A stretch of DNA of 64,000 bases. Source: an uncultured Paracoccaceae bacterium (GTDB lineage Bacteria > Pseudomonadota > Alphaproteobacteria > Rhodobacterales > Rhodobacteraceae). The notes below the pieces were generated by a model. That model saw only the letters and a list, made by a program, of their open reading frames with translations. It was not told the DNA's origin and searched no databases. How positions within the stretch are numbered: position 1 is the first letter of the stretch; each line of letters begins with the position of its first letter. The DNA lies in assembly GCA_947497985.1 (NCBI GenBank), contig CANMIX010000007.1:62001-126000 (forward strand), read 5' to 3'. A program made the position numbers and the translations under genes. Positions 26,655 through 35,303 of this stretch are shown here, piece after piece.

Positions 26655-27616
26655 GTGTCGATCGCGCGGAACTCACCGGTTAGCCAGGGTAGGCGGCTCA
26701 GAGCCGGATCGATCATTTGGCTTTGCACCAGACGACGCATGGTTGTTGCCACATCGCGCGGAACCTGTTCTGCCCAGTCCGACGCCGCAAACAAGGAAAT
26801 CGTCCGCTCCGCACTGCCAAAGGGCAGGGGGAAAGCATCCAACTGGTCGTGGAACCGCGCGGCCCGCATATAGCCAAGCGGCGTGGTCACGGCCCAGCCG
26901 ATCCGGCGCGCGACCATGGCCATCAGCGCCAGATGAGAGCCGATTTCAAAACGCTCCTCAAAGTCCAGCTTTTGGCTGAGCATATGCGCTTCGATTTGTT
27001 GTGAGATCAGCTGGTCGCGGGCATAGCGCAGGAAAGGGAGCTTTCCCAGTCGGTCCAAATCACTTTCGAAAGATTGCAAGAAACCGCGTGGGGCGACCAG
27101 AATAAAGGGATCTCGCACCAATGGGTACTCATCAATACCGCTTTGCTCTTCGCCGGTGGAGGCTCCAATGGCAATATGCAATTCACGCGCTTCCATCGCC
27201 TTGCTGATCTCAAGGCTCGATGCGGTGACCATCTTGAACCGGCATTGCGTCATGCTGTCCGCCAGGATCGTGGCCAGGCGCGGCGTCAGATCATTGTCAA
27301 AATCATCAATCAAACCAATGGACAATGTGCTGAGATGGGTCAGATCCATCACAGACATTTCGCTTTGGGCCAGGCGCAACTCAGCCAGGACCAATTCGGT
27401 TCGGCTCAGGAAGTTACGACCTGCGGCGGTCAGTACCATCGGACGACGGCCATGATCCACCAGATCGCCGCCAAGCGCCTTTTCGAGGTTGCGCAACTGT
27501 TGGCTAACGGCAGGCTGGCTCAATCCTGTAAGTTCTGCAGTCTGTGCGACCGATCCTGTCTTTGCCAGGGCCTCAAAAACTTCCAGACCTCGTAAAGTCA
27601 CGCCTTTTAACAACAT
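26651..27616 (-). CDS. LysR-family transcriptional regulator
   Basis: A 321-residue regulator. The N-terminal winged helix-turn-helix is typical (LEVFEALAKTGSVAQTAELTGLSQPAVSQQLRNLEKALG), followed by the linker helix and a periplasmic-binding-like effector domain. No divergent target gene is adjacent; the upstream neighbour on the same strand is a small exported protein, so the regulon cannot be inferred from context. Confidence 0.9.
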   Translation of the reverse strand: MLLKGVTLRGLEVFEALAKTGSVAQTAELTGLSQPAVSQQLRNLEKALGGDLVDHGRRPMVLTAAGRNFLSRTELVLAELRLAQSEMSVMDLTHLSTLSIGLIDDFDNDLTPRLATILADSMTQCRFKMVTASSLEISKAMEARELHIAIGASTGEEQSGIDEYPLVRDPFILVAPRGFLQSFESDLDRLGKLPFLRYARDQLISQQIEAHMLSQKLDFEERFEIGSHLALMAMVARRIGWAVTTPLGYMRAARFHDQLDAFPLPFGSAERTISLFAASDWAEQVPRDVATTMRRLVQSQMIDPALSRLPWLTGEFRAIDT

Positions 27617-27987
27617 GCCCGCGCTCCAATTAAAATTGGTTTCTGATATTCTGAAAGCAATCTAGAGAAAAAGGTGCAGGTTGACTGTCTTTTCCCCATA
27701 AATTCTGGAGCCCAAACGCAAAAAGCAATGGGGTTATTTACAATTCCCAACATTCGCGACTGCAGCATAAGGCGACGATTTTGGGGTGATTGCCTTTTGC
27801 TTTCTGCGGTTAAGTGGTTGTTTTAGAATTGAAAAGACATAATTTATTCGTGCCGAAACAGTTTTTGTGCGCCTGGTGAACGAACAGTCACCCAGGCGCC
27901 TTTGAGATTTCAGATATGAAAATGACGTCATGTTTTTTCATGTATGGTGGCCAAAAAACAACCTGACCTGCAGGAGGTCGCACAAAA
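27617..27987. other. A/T-rich gap upstream of the LysR gene
   Basis: 371 bases without a supportable gene, visibly richer in A/T than the surroundings. It should carry the LysR promoter. Two structures are visible: a hairpin GCGCCTGGTGA / TCACCCAGGCGC with one bulge (about 27870-27899), and a palindrome ATGACGTCAT (27922-27931) with ATGAAAA and TTTTTCAT on either side, a possible protein-binding site. Confidence 0.4.
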
Positions 27988-28299
27988 TCAGCTGCAAACT
28001 TGTGCAGCGGTTTGTCCAAAATCTTTGTAACGCTTCCACAGGCGGTTATCGCTTACGCTGCTGGACTGACGGACTTCTTGCGCTTGATCGGGGTCGCTGA
28101 ACCATTTGGCGACCGTGCGCTGCTCTGAACGGCTCAATTTTGCGTCGGCAACGCGCCCGATGCAGGTGCACAAAGATCGGCTGGAGCTTCGGTCAGATTG
28201 TTTGCAGGCGCGTTCTATGTCTGCACTTGCAGGGCTCAGCGGGGCAAAAAGTGCCAATCCAATGGATAACGCGCCGACGGCCAGCAAGATTCGAGTCAT
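27988..28299 (-). CDS. Small exported Cys-containing protein of unknown function
   Basis: A 103-residue protein with a signal peptide (ending near SPASA) and a mature part with four cysteines (RACKQSD, LCTCIG, VCS). Homologues in Rhodobacteraceae, as I recall them, share the core DRSSSRSLCTCIG, the stretch FSDPDQAQEVRQS and WKRYKDFG. They are often labelled arginine transporter, which the sequence does not support: it has no membrane domain and is far too short. AGAGGGAA precedes the chosen ATG (28299). Function unknown. Confidence 0.7.
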   Translation of the reverse strand: MTRILLAVGALSIGLALFAPLSPASADIERACKQSDRSSSRSLCTCIGRVADAKLSRSEQRTVAKWFSDPDQAQEVRQSSSVSDNRLWKRYKDFGQTAAQVCS

Positions 28300-28507
28300 A
28301 GATGTTCCCTCTTTCCTATGTCCGGCCACGTTTTATAGAGCCGGTGACTTGTCCCAGGGTTTTCCCCTTGTACGGGCAACTTAGCCCGTTGCCCCACTAT
28401 GTGCGCGCGGATGGGGCGGATCAATCAAATGATAGTAAAATATTTGTCTGTGCAATTTATTGCCGATCTGCGGCGAGGGTGGCGCAGATCAACACTTTTG
28501 CTTGAGG

Positions 28508-29863
28508 TCACGCCGCTTTGCGCGCGGTTTGCCACTGGCTTGTAAAGCCTTCATAGCGTTCAACCAATTGCCCGTTTGGACCGGCTAGGATGAGCAACCC
28601 GCTCACGAGGTTCCCAAGTAAAACAGGATTGCCAAGCATCGGTGAGACCACGGCGCGATCACCCGGAGCACAGGTCTGCGCATTCAATTTGCTCAGTGTG
28701 TTCTCGAGCACATCAAAGGCCATGTTGAACTTGGCAACTTCGGATTTGAGCGCTGATTTGACAGGTTCCGCGACTGCGCCGCCCGGTAAGGTCCGCAATT
28801 GAGACGCGATCTGGGTCAGGCTTTGTGGCATGTCTGACAGTGCAGCCTGGGCCCCGATCGCTGGGGCGTCGTCCGCAGGTTTTGGCGTTGTCGCACGCAA
28901 GGCAGCAGCTGCACCGTCCAAAACCGCGGTGGCCAGAATGCGATTGTCCAACAGATGGTCAACAGATGCGGGCATGGCGGCTTGGATACGTTCTTGCGCT
29001 GCGGCTTGGACGGCTTGGGCGGCAGCCGCCGCTTCTGCACGTTCCGCTTCGGCTTTTGCGCGCGCAGCCGCAGCTGCTGCCATTACGGCGCGCAGGCGCT
29101 CAATCTCTTCGGCAACAGCTTGCGCGCCTTTGCGCCAGATCGCGTCGTCAATTTGCGCCACTGCAAATTGGAATTCCCAATCAATGGGGCGCCCGCCCAT
29201 AAGTCCCTGATACCATTCAACCCAATAGTGCCAAACTGGATCGTCTTTGGTGGATTTTACAAAGCCTTCCCAGAACTCAATGACCGGCATGGGCGCTTTG
29301 CCAGTTGACCAGAGACGGGTTGTCAGAAGCTCGGCTCCGGTGCCAATGCTGGCATCCTTTAACACGGTCTCTTCAGAGTCGAACGGGTTCAAACCTGCCG
29401 TCAAAGTCGCCGATCGGGCTGTGTCCGCCGCCAGCTGCATCGCTTGCGAGGCCGCATCAGCCACCGAGGCGCGCGAGCTGCTGATGACGGTCTCGGCCGC
29501 GGACATCCCCGCGAGGGTCGCTGTGCGGTCGGTCACTGATGGGTACATCCGAGGTGCGGCGTTAATGGCCGCGTGTGCCGCCTCTTTCAGTTCTGCCGCC
29601 GGCGTGTCGTCGCCGTTGGCGGCCACACAGGAAATCAACGTTGCGCGCAAACACGCGACCAAAGAGGCGCCTGCATTGACGTTGTTGCCAGCGGTGCGTT
29701 CTACCTGGTTCATAACCGCAGGAAGGCTGCGCAACGCCGCCCGCGCAGCGATTGCCCGGCTCAGCCCGGCAGGCTGCGAAGAGAGCCATGCATAAAGCTC
29801 CCGCTCATTGGTGACCTCGTCCATATTCACCTGCGTCGCCGCCTCTGCTGCCATGGCTACCAT
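28508..29863 (-). CDS. Unknown Ala-rich helical protein
   Basis: A 451-residue protein I cannot assign. It is strongly helical and Ala-rich, with a likely coiled coil (about residues 255-300, rich in Ala, Glu, Arg and Lys). The middle contains a conserved-looking aromatic motif, WHYWVEWYQGLMGGRPIDWE, followed by FAVAQIDDAIWRKG; I have seen similar W..WY...L.G arrangements in other alphaproteobacterial unknowns. No signal peptide. The C-terminal part could form a weakly hydrophobic helix (GNLVSGLLILAGPNG). The start could be the first ATG or the fourth codon. Confidence 0.65.
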   Translation of the reverse strand: MVAMAAEAATQVNMDEVTNERELYAWLSSQPAGLSRAIAARAALRSLPAVMNQVERTAGNNVNAGASLVACLRATLISCVAANGDDTPAAELKEAAHAAINAAPRMYPSVTDRTATLAGMSAAETVISSSRASVADAASQAMQLAADTARSATLTAGLNPFDSEETVLKDASIGTGAELLTTRLWSTGKAPMPVIEFWEGFVKSTKDDPVWHYWVEWYQGLMGGRPIDWEFQFAVAQIDDAIWRKGAQAVAEEIERLRAVMAAAAAARAKAEAERAEAAAAAQAVQAAAQERIQAAMPASVDHLLDNRILATAVLDGAAAALRATTPKPADDAPAIGAQAALSDMPQSLTQIASQLRTLPGGAVAEPVKSALKSEVAKFNMAFDVLENTLSKLNAQTCAPGDRAVVSPMLGNPVLLGNLVSGLLILAGPNGQLVERYEGFTSQWQTARKAA

Positions 29864-29914
29864 TACTCCTGCGCCTTCCGCTTCAATTTTCCTGTCACTT
29901 GGTCACACAGATGC

Positions 29915-29943
29915 TTGACCAAACCGTAAATCCCAACCATATC
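29915..29943 (+). promoter_or_regulatory. Possible lepA promoter, leaderless transcript
   Basis: TTGACC (29915-29920), 17 bases, CATATC (29938-29943). The predicted transcription start falls at or just before the lepA ATG (29952). No Shine-Dalgarno sequence precedes that ATG, so a leaderless mRNA fits both facts. Confidence 0.35.
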
Positions 29944-29951
29944 CCCAAGCC

Positions 29952-31766
29952 ATGACAGAGCTCTCGAAAATCCGAAACTTCTCCATCGTCGCCCATATTG
30001 ACCATGGCAAATCCACCCTCGCCGACCGTCTGATCCAAGAGACGGGCACGGTGGAGGACCGCGATATGAAGGAACAACTGCTCGACAGTATGGACATCGA
30101 GCGTGAACGTGGGATTACCATCAAGGCAAATACAGTTAGAATTGATTACAAAGCTGACGATGGGCAGGACTATGTTCTGAACCTGATCGACACGCCTGGT
30201 CACGTCGACTTTGCCTATGAGGTCTCCCGCTCCATGCGTGCGGTCGAAGGCTCATTGCTGGTGGTCGATTCTACCCAAGGCGTCGAGGCGCAGACGCTGG
30301 CGAATGTCTATCAGGCGATTGAGGCCGATCATGAGATCGTGCCCGTCCTGAACAAAATCGACCTGCCGGCCTCAGACTGTGACCGCGTGGCGGAGCAAAT
30401 TGAAGATGTGATTGGCATCGATGCGACCGAAGCAATTCAGGTCTCGGCCAAGACCGGGCAGGGCATCCGCGAGACGCTCGAAGCCGTGGTGCATAAACTT
30501 CCAGCCCCCGAAGGTGACGTAGACGCACCATTAAAGGCGATGCTGGTGGACAGCTGGTATGATGCCTACCTCGGCGTGATCGTTCTGGTGCGCATCATGG
30601 ACGGCACTCTGAAAAAGGGCATGCGCGTTAAATTCATGTCCAACGACACGTTGCACCATGTGGACCGTGTCGGCGTCTTCCGTCCCGAGATGGAGATGAT
30701 CGACAGCCTTGGCCCCGGTGAAATCGGCTTCCTGACCGCGTCGATCAAGCAGGTACGCGACACCCGTGTAGGTGACACGATCACCAACGACCGACAGGGC
30801 ACCACCGAGGCGCTGGACGGCTTTAAGCCTGCACAGCCCGTGGTTTTCTGTGGTCTGTTCCCGGTTGATAGCTCCGAATTCGAAGATCTGCGCGACGCCA
30901 TCGACAAACTGGCGCTGAATGATGCGTCCTTCTCGTTCGAGATGGAGACATCCGCCGCACTTGGCTTTGGCTTCCGCTGTGGTTTCCTGGGGCTTCTGCA
31001 CCTCGAAGTGATCCGCGATCGGATTGAACGTGAATATAATATCGAGCTGATCACCACTGCACCCAGCGTGATCTATCACGTCTACATGAAGGGCAAAGAA
31101 AACGAGCCCGGCGATATGATCGAGCTGCACAACCCTGCCGACATGCCCGATATGTCCAAGGTCGACCATTTGCAGGAGCCGCGCATCAAGGCGACGATCA
31201 TGGTGCCGGACGAATATCTCGGCGACGTGCTGAAGCTCTGCCAGGATCGCCGCGGCATTCAGGAAGACCTGACCTATGCAGGCACCCGCGCGATGGCCGT
31301 TTACGACCTGCCGCTGAACGAGGTGGTGTTTGACTTCTACGACCGTCTGAAATCGGTGACCAAGGGCTATGCCTCCTTTGACTACCAGATGATTGGTTAT
31401 CGTCAGGACAATCTGGTGAAGATGTCGGTGCTGGTGAATGACGAGCCTGTGGATGCGCTCTCTACCATGGTGCACCGCGACCGCGCCGATATGCGGGGCC
31501 GCGCCATGTGTGAAAAGCTCAAGGATCTGATCCCGCGCCACATGTTCAAAATCCCGATCCAAGCAGCCATCGGCGGCAAAGTCATCGCACGCGAGACGCT
31601 GTCAGCCATGCGCAAAGACGTGACCGCCAAATGCTACGGCGGCGACGCCACCCGGAAACGGAAGCTTCTGGACAAGCAGAAGGCCGGTAAGAAGAAGATG
31701 CGCCAATTCGGTAAGGTGGATATTCCACAAGAGGCGTTTATTTCGGCGCTCAAGATGGATGATTGA
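29952..31766 (+). CDS. lepA: Elongation factor 4 (LepA)
   Basis: A 604-residue ribosome-associated GTPase that affects translocation and initiation. The G domain shows [14 protein letters not shown] (Walker A), the GIT effector segment ([12 protein letters not shown]), DTPGHVDF and NKIDLPAS. Then come domain II, EF-G-like domains III and V, and the LepA-specific C-terminal domain ([40 protein letters not shown]). Length is normal. No ribosome binding site is visible before the ATG. Confidence 0.96.
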   Translation: MTELSKIRNFSIVAHIDHGKSTLADRLIQETGTVEDRDMKEQLLDSMDIERERGITIKANTVRIDYKADDGQDYVLNLIDTPGHVDFAYEVSRSMRAVEGSLLVVDSTQGVEAQTLANVYQAIEADHEIVPVLNKIDLPASDCDRVAEQIEDVIGIDATEAIQVSAKTGQGIRETLEAVVHKLPAPEGDVDAPLKAMLVDSWYDAYLGVIVLVRIMDGTLKKGMRVKFMSNDTLHHVDRVGVFRPEMEMIDSLGPGEIGFLTASIKQVRDTRVGDTITNDRQGTTEALDGFKPAQPVVFCGLFPVDSSEFEDLRDAIDKLALNDASFSFEMETSAALGFGFRCGFLGLLHLEVIRDRIEREYNIELITTAPSVIYHVYMKGKENEPGDMIELHNPADMPDMSKVDHLQEPRIKATIMVPDEYLGDVLKLCQDRRGIQEDLTYAGTRAMAVYDLPLNEVVFDFYDRLKSVTKGYASFDYQMIGYRQDNLVKMSVLVNDEPVDALSTMVHRDRADMRGRAMCEKLKDLIPRHMFKIPIQAAIGGKVIARETLSAMRKDVTAKCYGGDATRKRKLLDKQKAGKKKMRQFGKVDIPQEAFISALKMDD

Positions 31767-31770
31767 TTTT

Positions 31771-31796
31771 TAACCCCGCGCCTTGGCGCGGGGTTA
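31771..31796 (+). terminator. Hairpin after lepA
   Basis: TAACCCCGCGCC / GGCGCGGGGTTA, twelve perfect pairs with a TT loop, preceded by a T run, right after the lepA stop. Confidence 0.7.
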
Positions 31797-31975
31797 ATTC
31801 GTTAGTGAGGAGCGGTTTGCGAGGCGTGATATTTGCTAGTCATTCGAGCATAGAAGCGTTTCTCGAACATTGAGGCTTTCGGCGGAAACTCGTGGTCGGC
31901 TTGCGAGTTGGCTAATTGAAGGATTAGGCACTACTTTTTGAAGCTACGCTGCTTCAACGTACGCATGGTGAGGGA

Positions 31976-32677
31976 ATGTTGCCGCAAATCTTTGCTCGAA
32001 TTGGATTAGGGTTAGCTGCTCAGCTAATGTTGCTTTGGGCGCTGTGGCCTCCAAGCTGGCAAGATGTATTTCGCGAAGGTGAGGCCATTGTAGCTTACAC
32101 CGTCGCATTTTTTGTTTGGGTTTTTTCGGAGTTTCGGGATCATAAGAACGAGCTATTTGATTTGTTCTTCGTGAACGGAGGCGGGAAACCAGGTGCGGAA
32201 TTACAGCTCACTGATAATGATTTGCGGAACGCGAGAGACTTACTTTGGCTTCATTCAGATAAGTTTCGCGTATTGTTGAAGGAGCACGACACTTTTCAGT
32301 TCATTGATGCTGAATATATCAGGCTTACCTTTCGTCTGCTCGACCGACACAGTCGGGGGCTCTTCGTTTTTCAAGACGAGGAACTTAAGAAAAGATGCGA
32401 TGACTTTATTCGTGAACTAGAAGCGTTCTCCGCCTTTATGAGATCGAATTCTTTGCATGAACATCTGGCCGGGAGAAATATGCAAGGATTTAAGCCAATT
32501 CGCACGGTGAGTGACGAACTGTACAACAAACAGCTTGCTAAGTCTCACCAAGCCAACGATTTGGCAGAGAGCGCGTGGAAAGCGTTTGATAAACTTTGTT
32601 TGTTTATTCGCTCCGATATCAAGGGAGTATTGGACCGACCAATAGAATCTGTAAATTGGTTTGATCAAGAAAATTAG
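31976..32677 (+). CDS. Orphan A/T-rich membrane protein of unknown function
   Basis: A 233-residue protein I do not recognise. Two hydrophobic helices near the N-terminus (about residues 7-27 and 37-53) are followed by a soluble, charged, helical part of about 175 residues (for example RLLDRHSRGLFVFQDEELKKR and RELEAFSAFMRSN). The reading frame uses many A/T-ending codons and is visibly more A/T-rich than lepA or pcm, which suggests acquisition by transfer. No ribosome binding site is obvious. No partner gene adjoins it, so a two-helix membrane sensor or effector is only a guess. Confidence 0.6.
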   Translation: MLPQIFARIGLGLAAQLMLLWALWPPSWQDVFREGEAIVAYTVAFFVWVFSEFRDHKNELFDLFFVNGGGKPGAELQLTDNDLRNARDLLWLHSDKFRVLLKEHDTFQFIDAEYIRLTFRLLDRHSRGLFVFQDEELKKRCDDFIRELEAFSAFMRSNSLHEHLAGRNMQGFKPIRTVSDELYNKQLAKSHQANDLAESAWKAFDKLCLFIRSDIKGVLDRPIESVNWFDQEN

Positions 32678-32696
32678 GCTTCTGGGTCGCCAGACC

Positions 32697-32759
32697 GGGC
32701 AGTTCCCGACTCTCCCCACGGGAGGGCGCTTCGCACCCACTCAGGCTCGGGCGCTGCCC
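32697..32759. repeat. Multi-hairpin intergenic element
   Basis: An outer pair GGGCAG (32697-32702) and CTGCCC (32754-32759) encloses CTCCC-CAC-GGGAG and, on the minus strand, GGGTGC-GAA-GCGCCC. It lies between the orphan membrane gene and the 39-residue gene. It is similar in style to the other structured repeats here but not the same sequence. Confidence 0.35.
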
Positions 32760-32841
32760 TAGGCGTTTCGGTGCGCAGGTTTTGCAAATAGGCCTAAGTG
32801 GTTGGTGGCGAAAGCGAAGCCTACCTCCCGGCACTCTCTTC

Positions 32842-32961
32842 TTACTTCTTCTTCTCTTGATCGCGGTGCCATTTGATTGCGAAATACATGCCGACGCCCA
32901 GTACGATCAGCTTGAACGGCAAGAAAACAATCGGGAAAAAGTTCACCCAGCTCTGCGACAT
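32842..32961 (-). CDS. 39-residue membrane protein
   Basis: A short reading frame encoding 39 residues: MSQSWVNFFP at the N-terminus, one hydrophobic helix (about residues 8-29: a PIVFLPFKLIVLGVGMYFAI-type core), and a charged C-terminus (KWHRDQEKKK). AGGAG lies eight bases before the ATG (minus strand, ending at 32961), and the stop is TAA at 32842-32844. The amphipathic layout and the good ribosome binding site argue for a real small protein. It resembles short single-pass proteins seen next to other genes in roseobacters. Function unknown. Confidence 0.6.
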   Translation of the reverse strand: MSQSWVNFFPIVFLPFKLIVLGVGMYFAIKWHRDQEKKK

Positions 32962-33158
32962 TCTTTGGCTCCTACTCTAACAACCGGTTATCTCTGCGGC
33001 AGAGCGCTACGCCAAAGCGGGGGCGTGCTGTAGGCAACACATTGACGCAGGCCGGAGCGGTTGCCGCACATTTTGCCGCGTGCACATTTCGCGCCATGGT
33101 GTCGGGGAACTCTGCCAGCTAATGCTTCACAAAGGCGTGCGATCAGTTGGTGCGAGGT

Positions 33159-33169
33159 GACTTATTAAC
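33159..33169 (+). promoter_or_regulatory. Shared motif upstream of VPLPA-CTERM gene 1
   Basis: GACTTATTAAC ends 50 bases before the ATG of the first VPLPA-CTERM gene. The identical 11-mer lies 44 bases before the second such gene, and TTTCAT follows both at a similar distance. Likely a promoter element or operator. Confidence 0.4.
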
Positions 33170-33218
33170 GTATTGATTTAAAGTGCCTTTCATAAGAAAA
33201 TTTTATTAGGATTTTAGA

Positions 33219-33866
33219 ATGAAAAGGCTTCTTTTGGCCGCTGTTGTGCTGGCATTCAACGCACAACACGCTCTTGCTGCAACTTACGTCGGGTTTTTTA
33301 ACGACTTAGGGTTCGTCGGCACGGAGAACTCAGATGATTTACCGGGGCGTGTGACAACAATTAGTGGCTCGTTTGAATTTGAGGCGAACTTCAATGACAC
33401 GCGCGAAATCTTCAGATCGTTTTTTCTGAACTTCACGAACTTCAGCTTGGACGGCGGTGTTGTCGCAAGCGTTGGAGATTTTTTGAGCGTCCGTGGCGGC
33501 ACCCCCTTTGATCGCGACTTGGGTTTTCGAACGGAGTCGATCACGTTTCGAGCGCCAGAAACCTCATTTATTGCCGATGGCACCCTGGAATTCCGATTCC
33601 TGCCAAGCGAATTGAACGCGTTGGCGGACCTCACGCCAGGCGAGGTGGCCGAAATCCAACCGATCAGCGGTCTAGAGAGAGTGTTTCGTTTTGGCGGCGG
33701 CTTCTTTGAGCGCGAATTTGATGGCAATGGGACGTTCTCATTCGCATTGGCGAACACTTTGGAAGAGCCAGCCCCGGTGCCATTGCCAGCCAGTGGTTTG
33801 ATGTTGGTGGCCGCGCTGGCCTCTGTCGTCGGGGCAAAGCGGCGCAAAGCTCTCGCTAAAAGCTAA
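33219..33866 (+). CDS. VPLPA-CTERM sorting-domain exported protein 1
   Basis: A 215-residue exported protein with a signal peptide (ending ALA near residue 21). The body is beta-rich and Phe-rich. The C-terminal sorting tag consists of EPAPVPLPASG, a hydrophobic helix (LMLVAALASVVGA) and a basic end (KRRKALAKS). This is the VPLPA-CTERM tag that a dedicated exosortase recognises and cleaves in Rhodobacterales. The exosortase is not in the window. The protein probably ends up on the cell surface or in the matrix. It is a near neighbour of a second, only weakly similar, VPLPA protein. Confidence 0.85.
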   Translation: MKRLLLAAVVLAFNAQHALAATYVGFFNDLGFVGTENSDDLPGRVTTISGSFEFEANFNDTREIFRSFFLNFTNFSLDGGVVASVGDFLSVRGGTPFDRDLGFRTESITFRAPETSFIADGTLEFRFLPSELNALADLTPGEVAEIQPISGLERVFRFGGGFFEREFDGNGTFSFALANTLEEPAPVPLPASGLMLVAALASVVGAKRRKALAKS

Positions 33867-33890
33867 TCCCGACTGTGCGGGATGTGTTGT

Positions 33891-34043
33891 TCACAAAGCG
33901 TCCTGCACATCCTTTGCTGCATTGCCAATAGCCTGGCCGGCTTTTTCAATATCTCGGCCGGCGCCTTTGGCGGTCTCGCAGGCGGAGAGGGCGAACAGGG
34001 CCGGGATCAACAGGGTAGGGATCAACAGGGCAGGGCGGGTCAT
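33891..34043 (-). CDS. Entericidin A/B family lipoprotein
   Basis: A 50-residue lipoprotein with signal and lipobox FALSAC, followed by the entericidin core ETAKGAGRDIEKAGQAIGNAA. Entericidins are small envelope lipoproteins originally described as an antidote/toxin pair in E. coli; single copies are common in alphaproteobacteria, and no second copy is visible here. GGAG lies upstream of the ATG ending at 34043. It is convergent with VPLPA-CTERM gene 1. Confidence 0.85.
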   Translation of the reverse strand: MTRPALLIPTLLIPALFALSACETAKGAGRDIEKAGQAIGNAAKDVQDAL

Positions 34044-34218
34044 GATCGGTCGTCTCCGAAGGGCTTCACTCATTCCATCTTAATGTCGCATAGGTGGATG
34101 TTTTGACAAGGTGTCACGGGGTAAATTATTCGCTGTGCGATGGTAGGCGATTTACCGCTTTTACGTGTCTGTGAACCGATCACATTCACGTGCGGCAAGT
34201 TGAATGTGGGCGAAAAGC

Positions 34219-34229
34219 GACTTATTAAC
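34219..34229 (+). promoter_or_regulatory. Shared motif upstream of VPLPA-CTERM gene 2
   Basis: Second copy of GACTTATTAAC, 44 bases before the GTG start of VPLPA-CTERM gene 2, with TTAATTTATTA and TTTCAT downstream. See the copy at 33159. Confidence 0.4.
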
Positions 34230-34272
34230 AAATGGTTAATTTATTACTTTTCATCTGTTCTAGGAGATTACA

Positions 34273-34878
34273 GTGAAGAACCTACTGCTCGCCGCTGGAT
34301 TGGCATTTGCCTCTGCATCCGCCGCGTCTGCTGCCAATATTGTTGCGACTTTTGACAACATCGGTTTTGACATTCTCGAAGGCCCCGATGGCACGCTGAA
34401 CACAACGAATTTTCTCAACGGTTCATTGTCTTTCATTTCCAGCTCCTCGCTGTTCTTCGATGAAATCGTCGCCGCAGATCTCTCTGGCCTCGTCACAACA
34501 AGCTTTGACCTCGGCGGTTTTGGCTTCAATGGTGAGGAAGATGGCGACTTCGGGGGGCTCACCAGCGTCATCTTGACCGGGTTTGGATCAAATGGGTCCG
34601 GTGGTGATCTGCAACTGAGTTTCCTGGGCGCGGATGTGAACCCGTTTGCCAATGCCTCGGTTGGATCCTCCTTTACGGCGACCCCGGACTCAGGCTTTGA
34701 ATTTGCGCAAGACGTCGCGGGGGATGGCTTCTTTTCAGTTTTCAATGGTTCCGGTTCTGTCAGCTTTCAAGTTGTCGACAGTTTTGACGAACCTGCGCCC
34801 GTGCCCCTGCCTGCAAGCGGTCTGCTGTTGATCGGTGCCTTGGGAGCCGCAGGCGCACTGCGCAAGCGCAAGTCCTGA
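34273..34878 (+). CDS. VPLPA-CTERM sorting-domain exported protein 2
   Basis: A 201-residue exported protein starting at GTG (TAGGAG lies seven bases upstream). The signal peptide ends near ASAANI. The body is Gly/Ser/Asp/Phe-rich and beta-type. The tail is PAPVPLPASG, a hydrophobic helix (LLLIGALGAAGAL) and RKRKS: the same sorting tag as gene 1. The mature parts are only loosely alike (a FDNIGF and FNDLGF start in each), which suggests an old duplication. Confidence 0.85.
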   Translation: MKNLLLAAGLAFASASAASAANIVATFDNIGFDILEGPDGTLNTTNFLNGSLSFISSSSLFFDEIVAADLSGLVTTSFDLGGFGFNGEEDGDFGGLTSVILTGFGSNGSGGDLQLSFLGADVNPFANASVGSSFTATPDSGFEFAQDVAGDGFFSVFNGSGSVSFQVVDSFDEPAPVPLPASGLLLIGALGAAGALRKRKS

Positions 34879-35028
34879 TCCCAAAGACGGTTGATCTGAA
34901 TGAGGGGTGTCGCCTGATACGGGCGGCGCCTTTTTTGTTTGCGGATGACCTCTGTCAATGTGCGCTGCGGCCGTTCGCGGTATTCCTGACTTGGGAACCG
35001 CGTAATTGTTTGATGGATGAGGTCTGAC

Positions 35029-35208
35029 ATGCTCCGCCTTGCTTTAATACTCCATATTTTTATCGGCTCGACCCTGGTTGGTGCTGCGGTGATCGCCGCA
35101 TTGGTTATAGGGTTCACCACTTTGCAGCCGATCCTGTTTGCTGCGGCATTGGGTTTTGTTCTGGCTTTGCCCGTCAGCTGGCTTGTTGCGCGCAGGTTGT
35201 ATATCTGA
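35029..35208 (+). CDS. Small two-helix membrane protein
   Basis: A 59-residue protein with two hydrophobic helices (about 3-27 and 32-52) and a basic end (VARRLYI). Homologues in Rhodobacteraceae are, as I recall, sometimes labelled CTP synthetase, which is clearly wrong for this length and composition. GAGG six bases before the ATG at 35029 decides the start over the ATG at 35017. Function unknown. Confidence 0.65.
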   Translation: MLRLALILHIFIGSTLVGAAVIAALVIGFTTLQPILFAAALGFVLALPVSWLVARRLYI

Positions 35209-35303
35209 GTGATCGACACAGCATCGTGGTCGTCGGTCTTTCCTTACGTTGGGCACTGCTCTAAAGGGCGATGCAGGATTGCCCCTAGGAATGCGAGACG
35301 CTC

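Noticed and set aside
28106-28384. Plus-strand frame over the small Cys-containing protein
   Set aside because: No ribosome binding site and no signal peptide; the minus-strand frame has both.
30531-31562. Long minus-strand frame inside lepA
   Set aside because: Antisense shadow of a highly conserved GTPase; His/Val-rich composition typical of reverse-frame translation.
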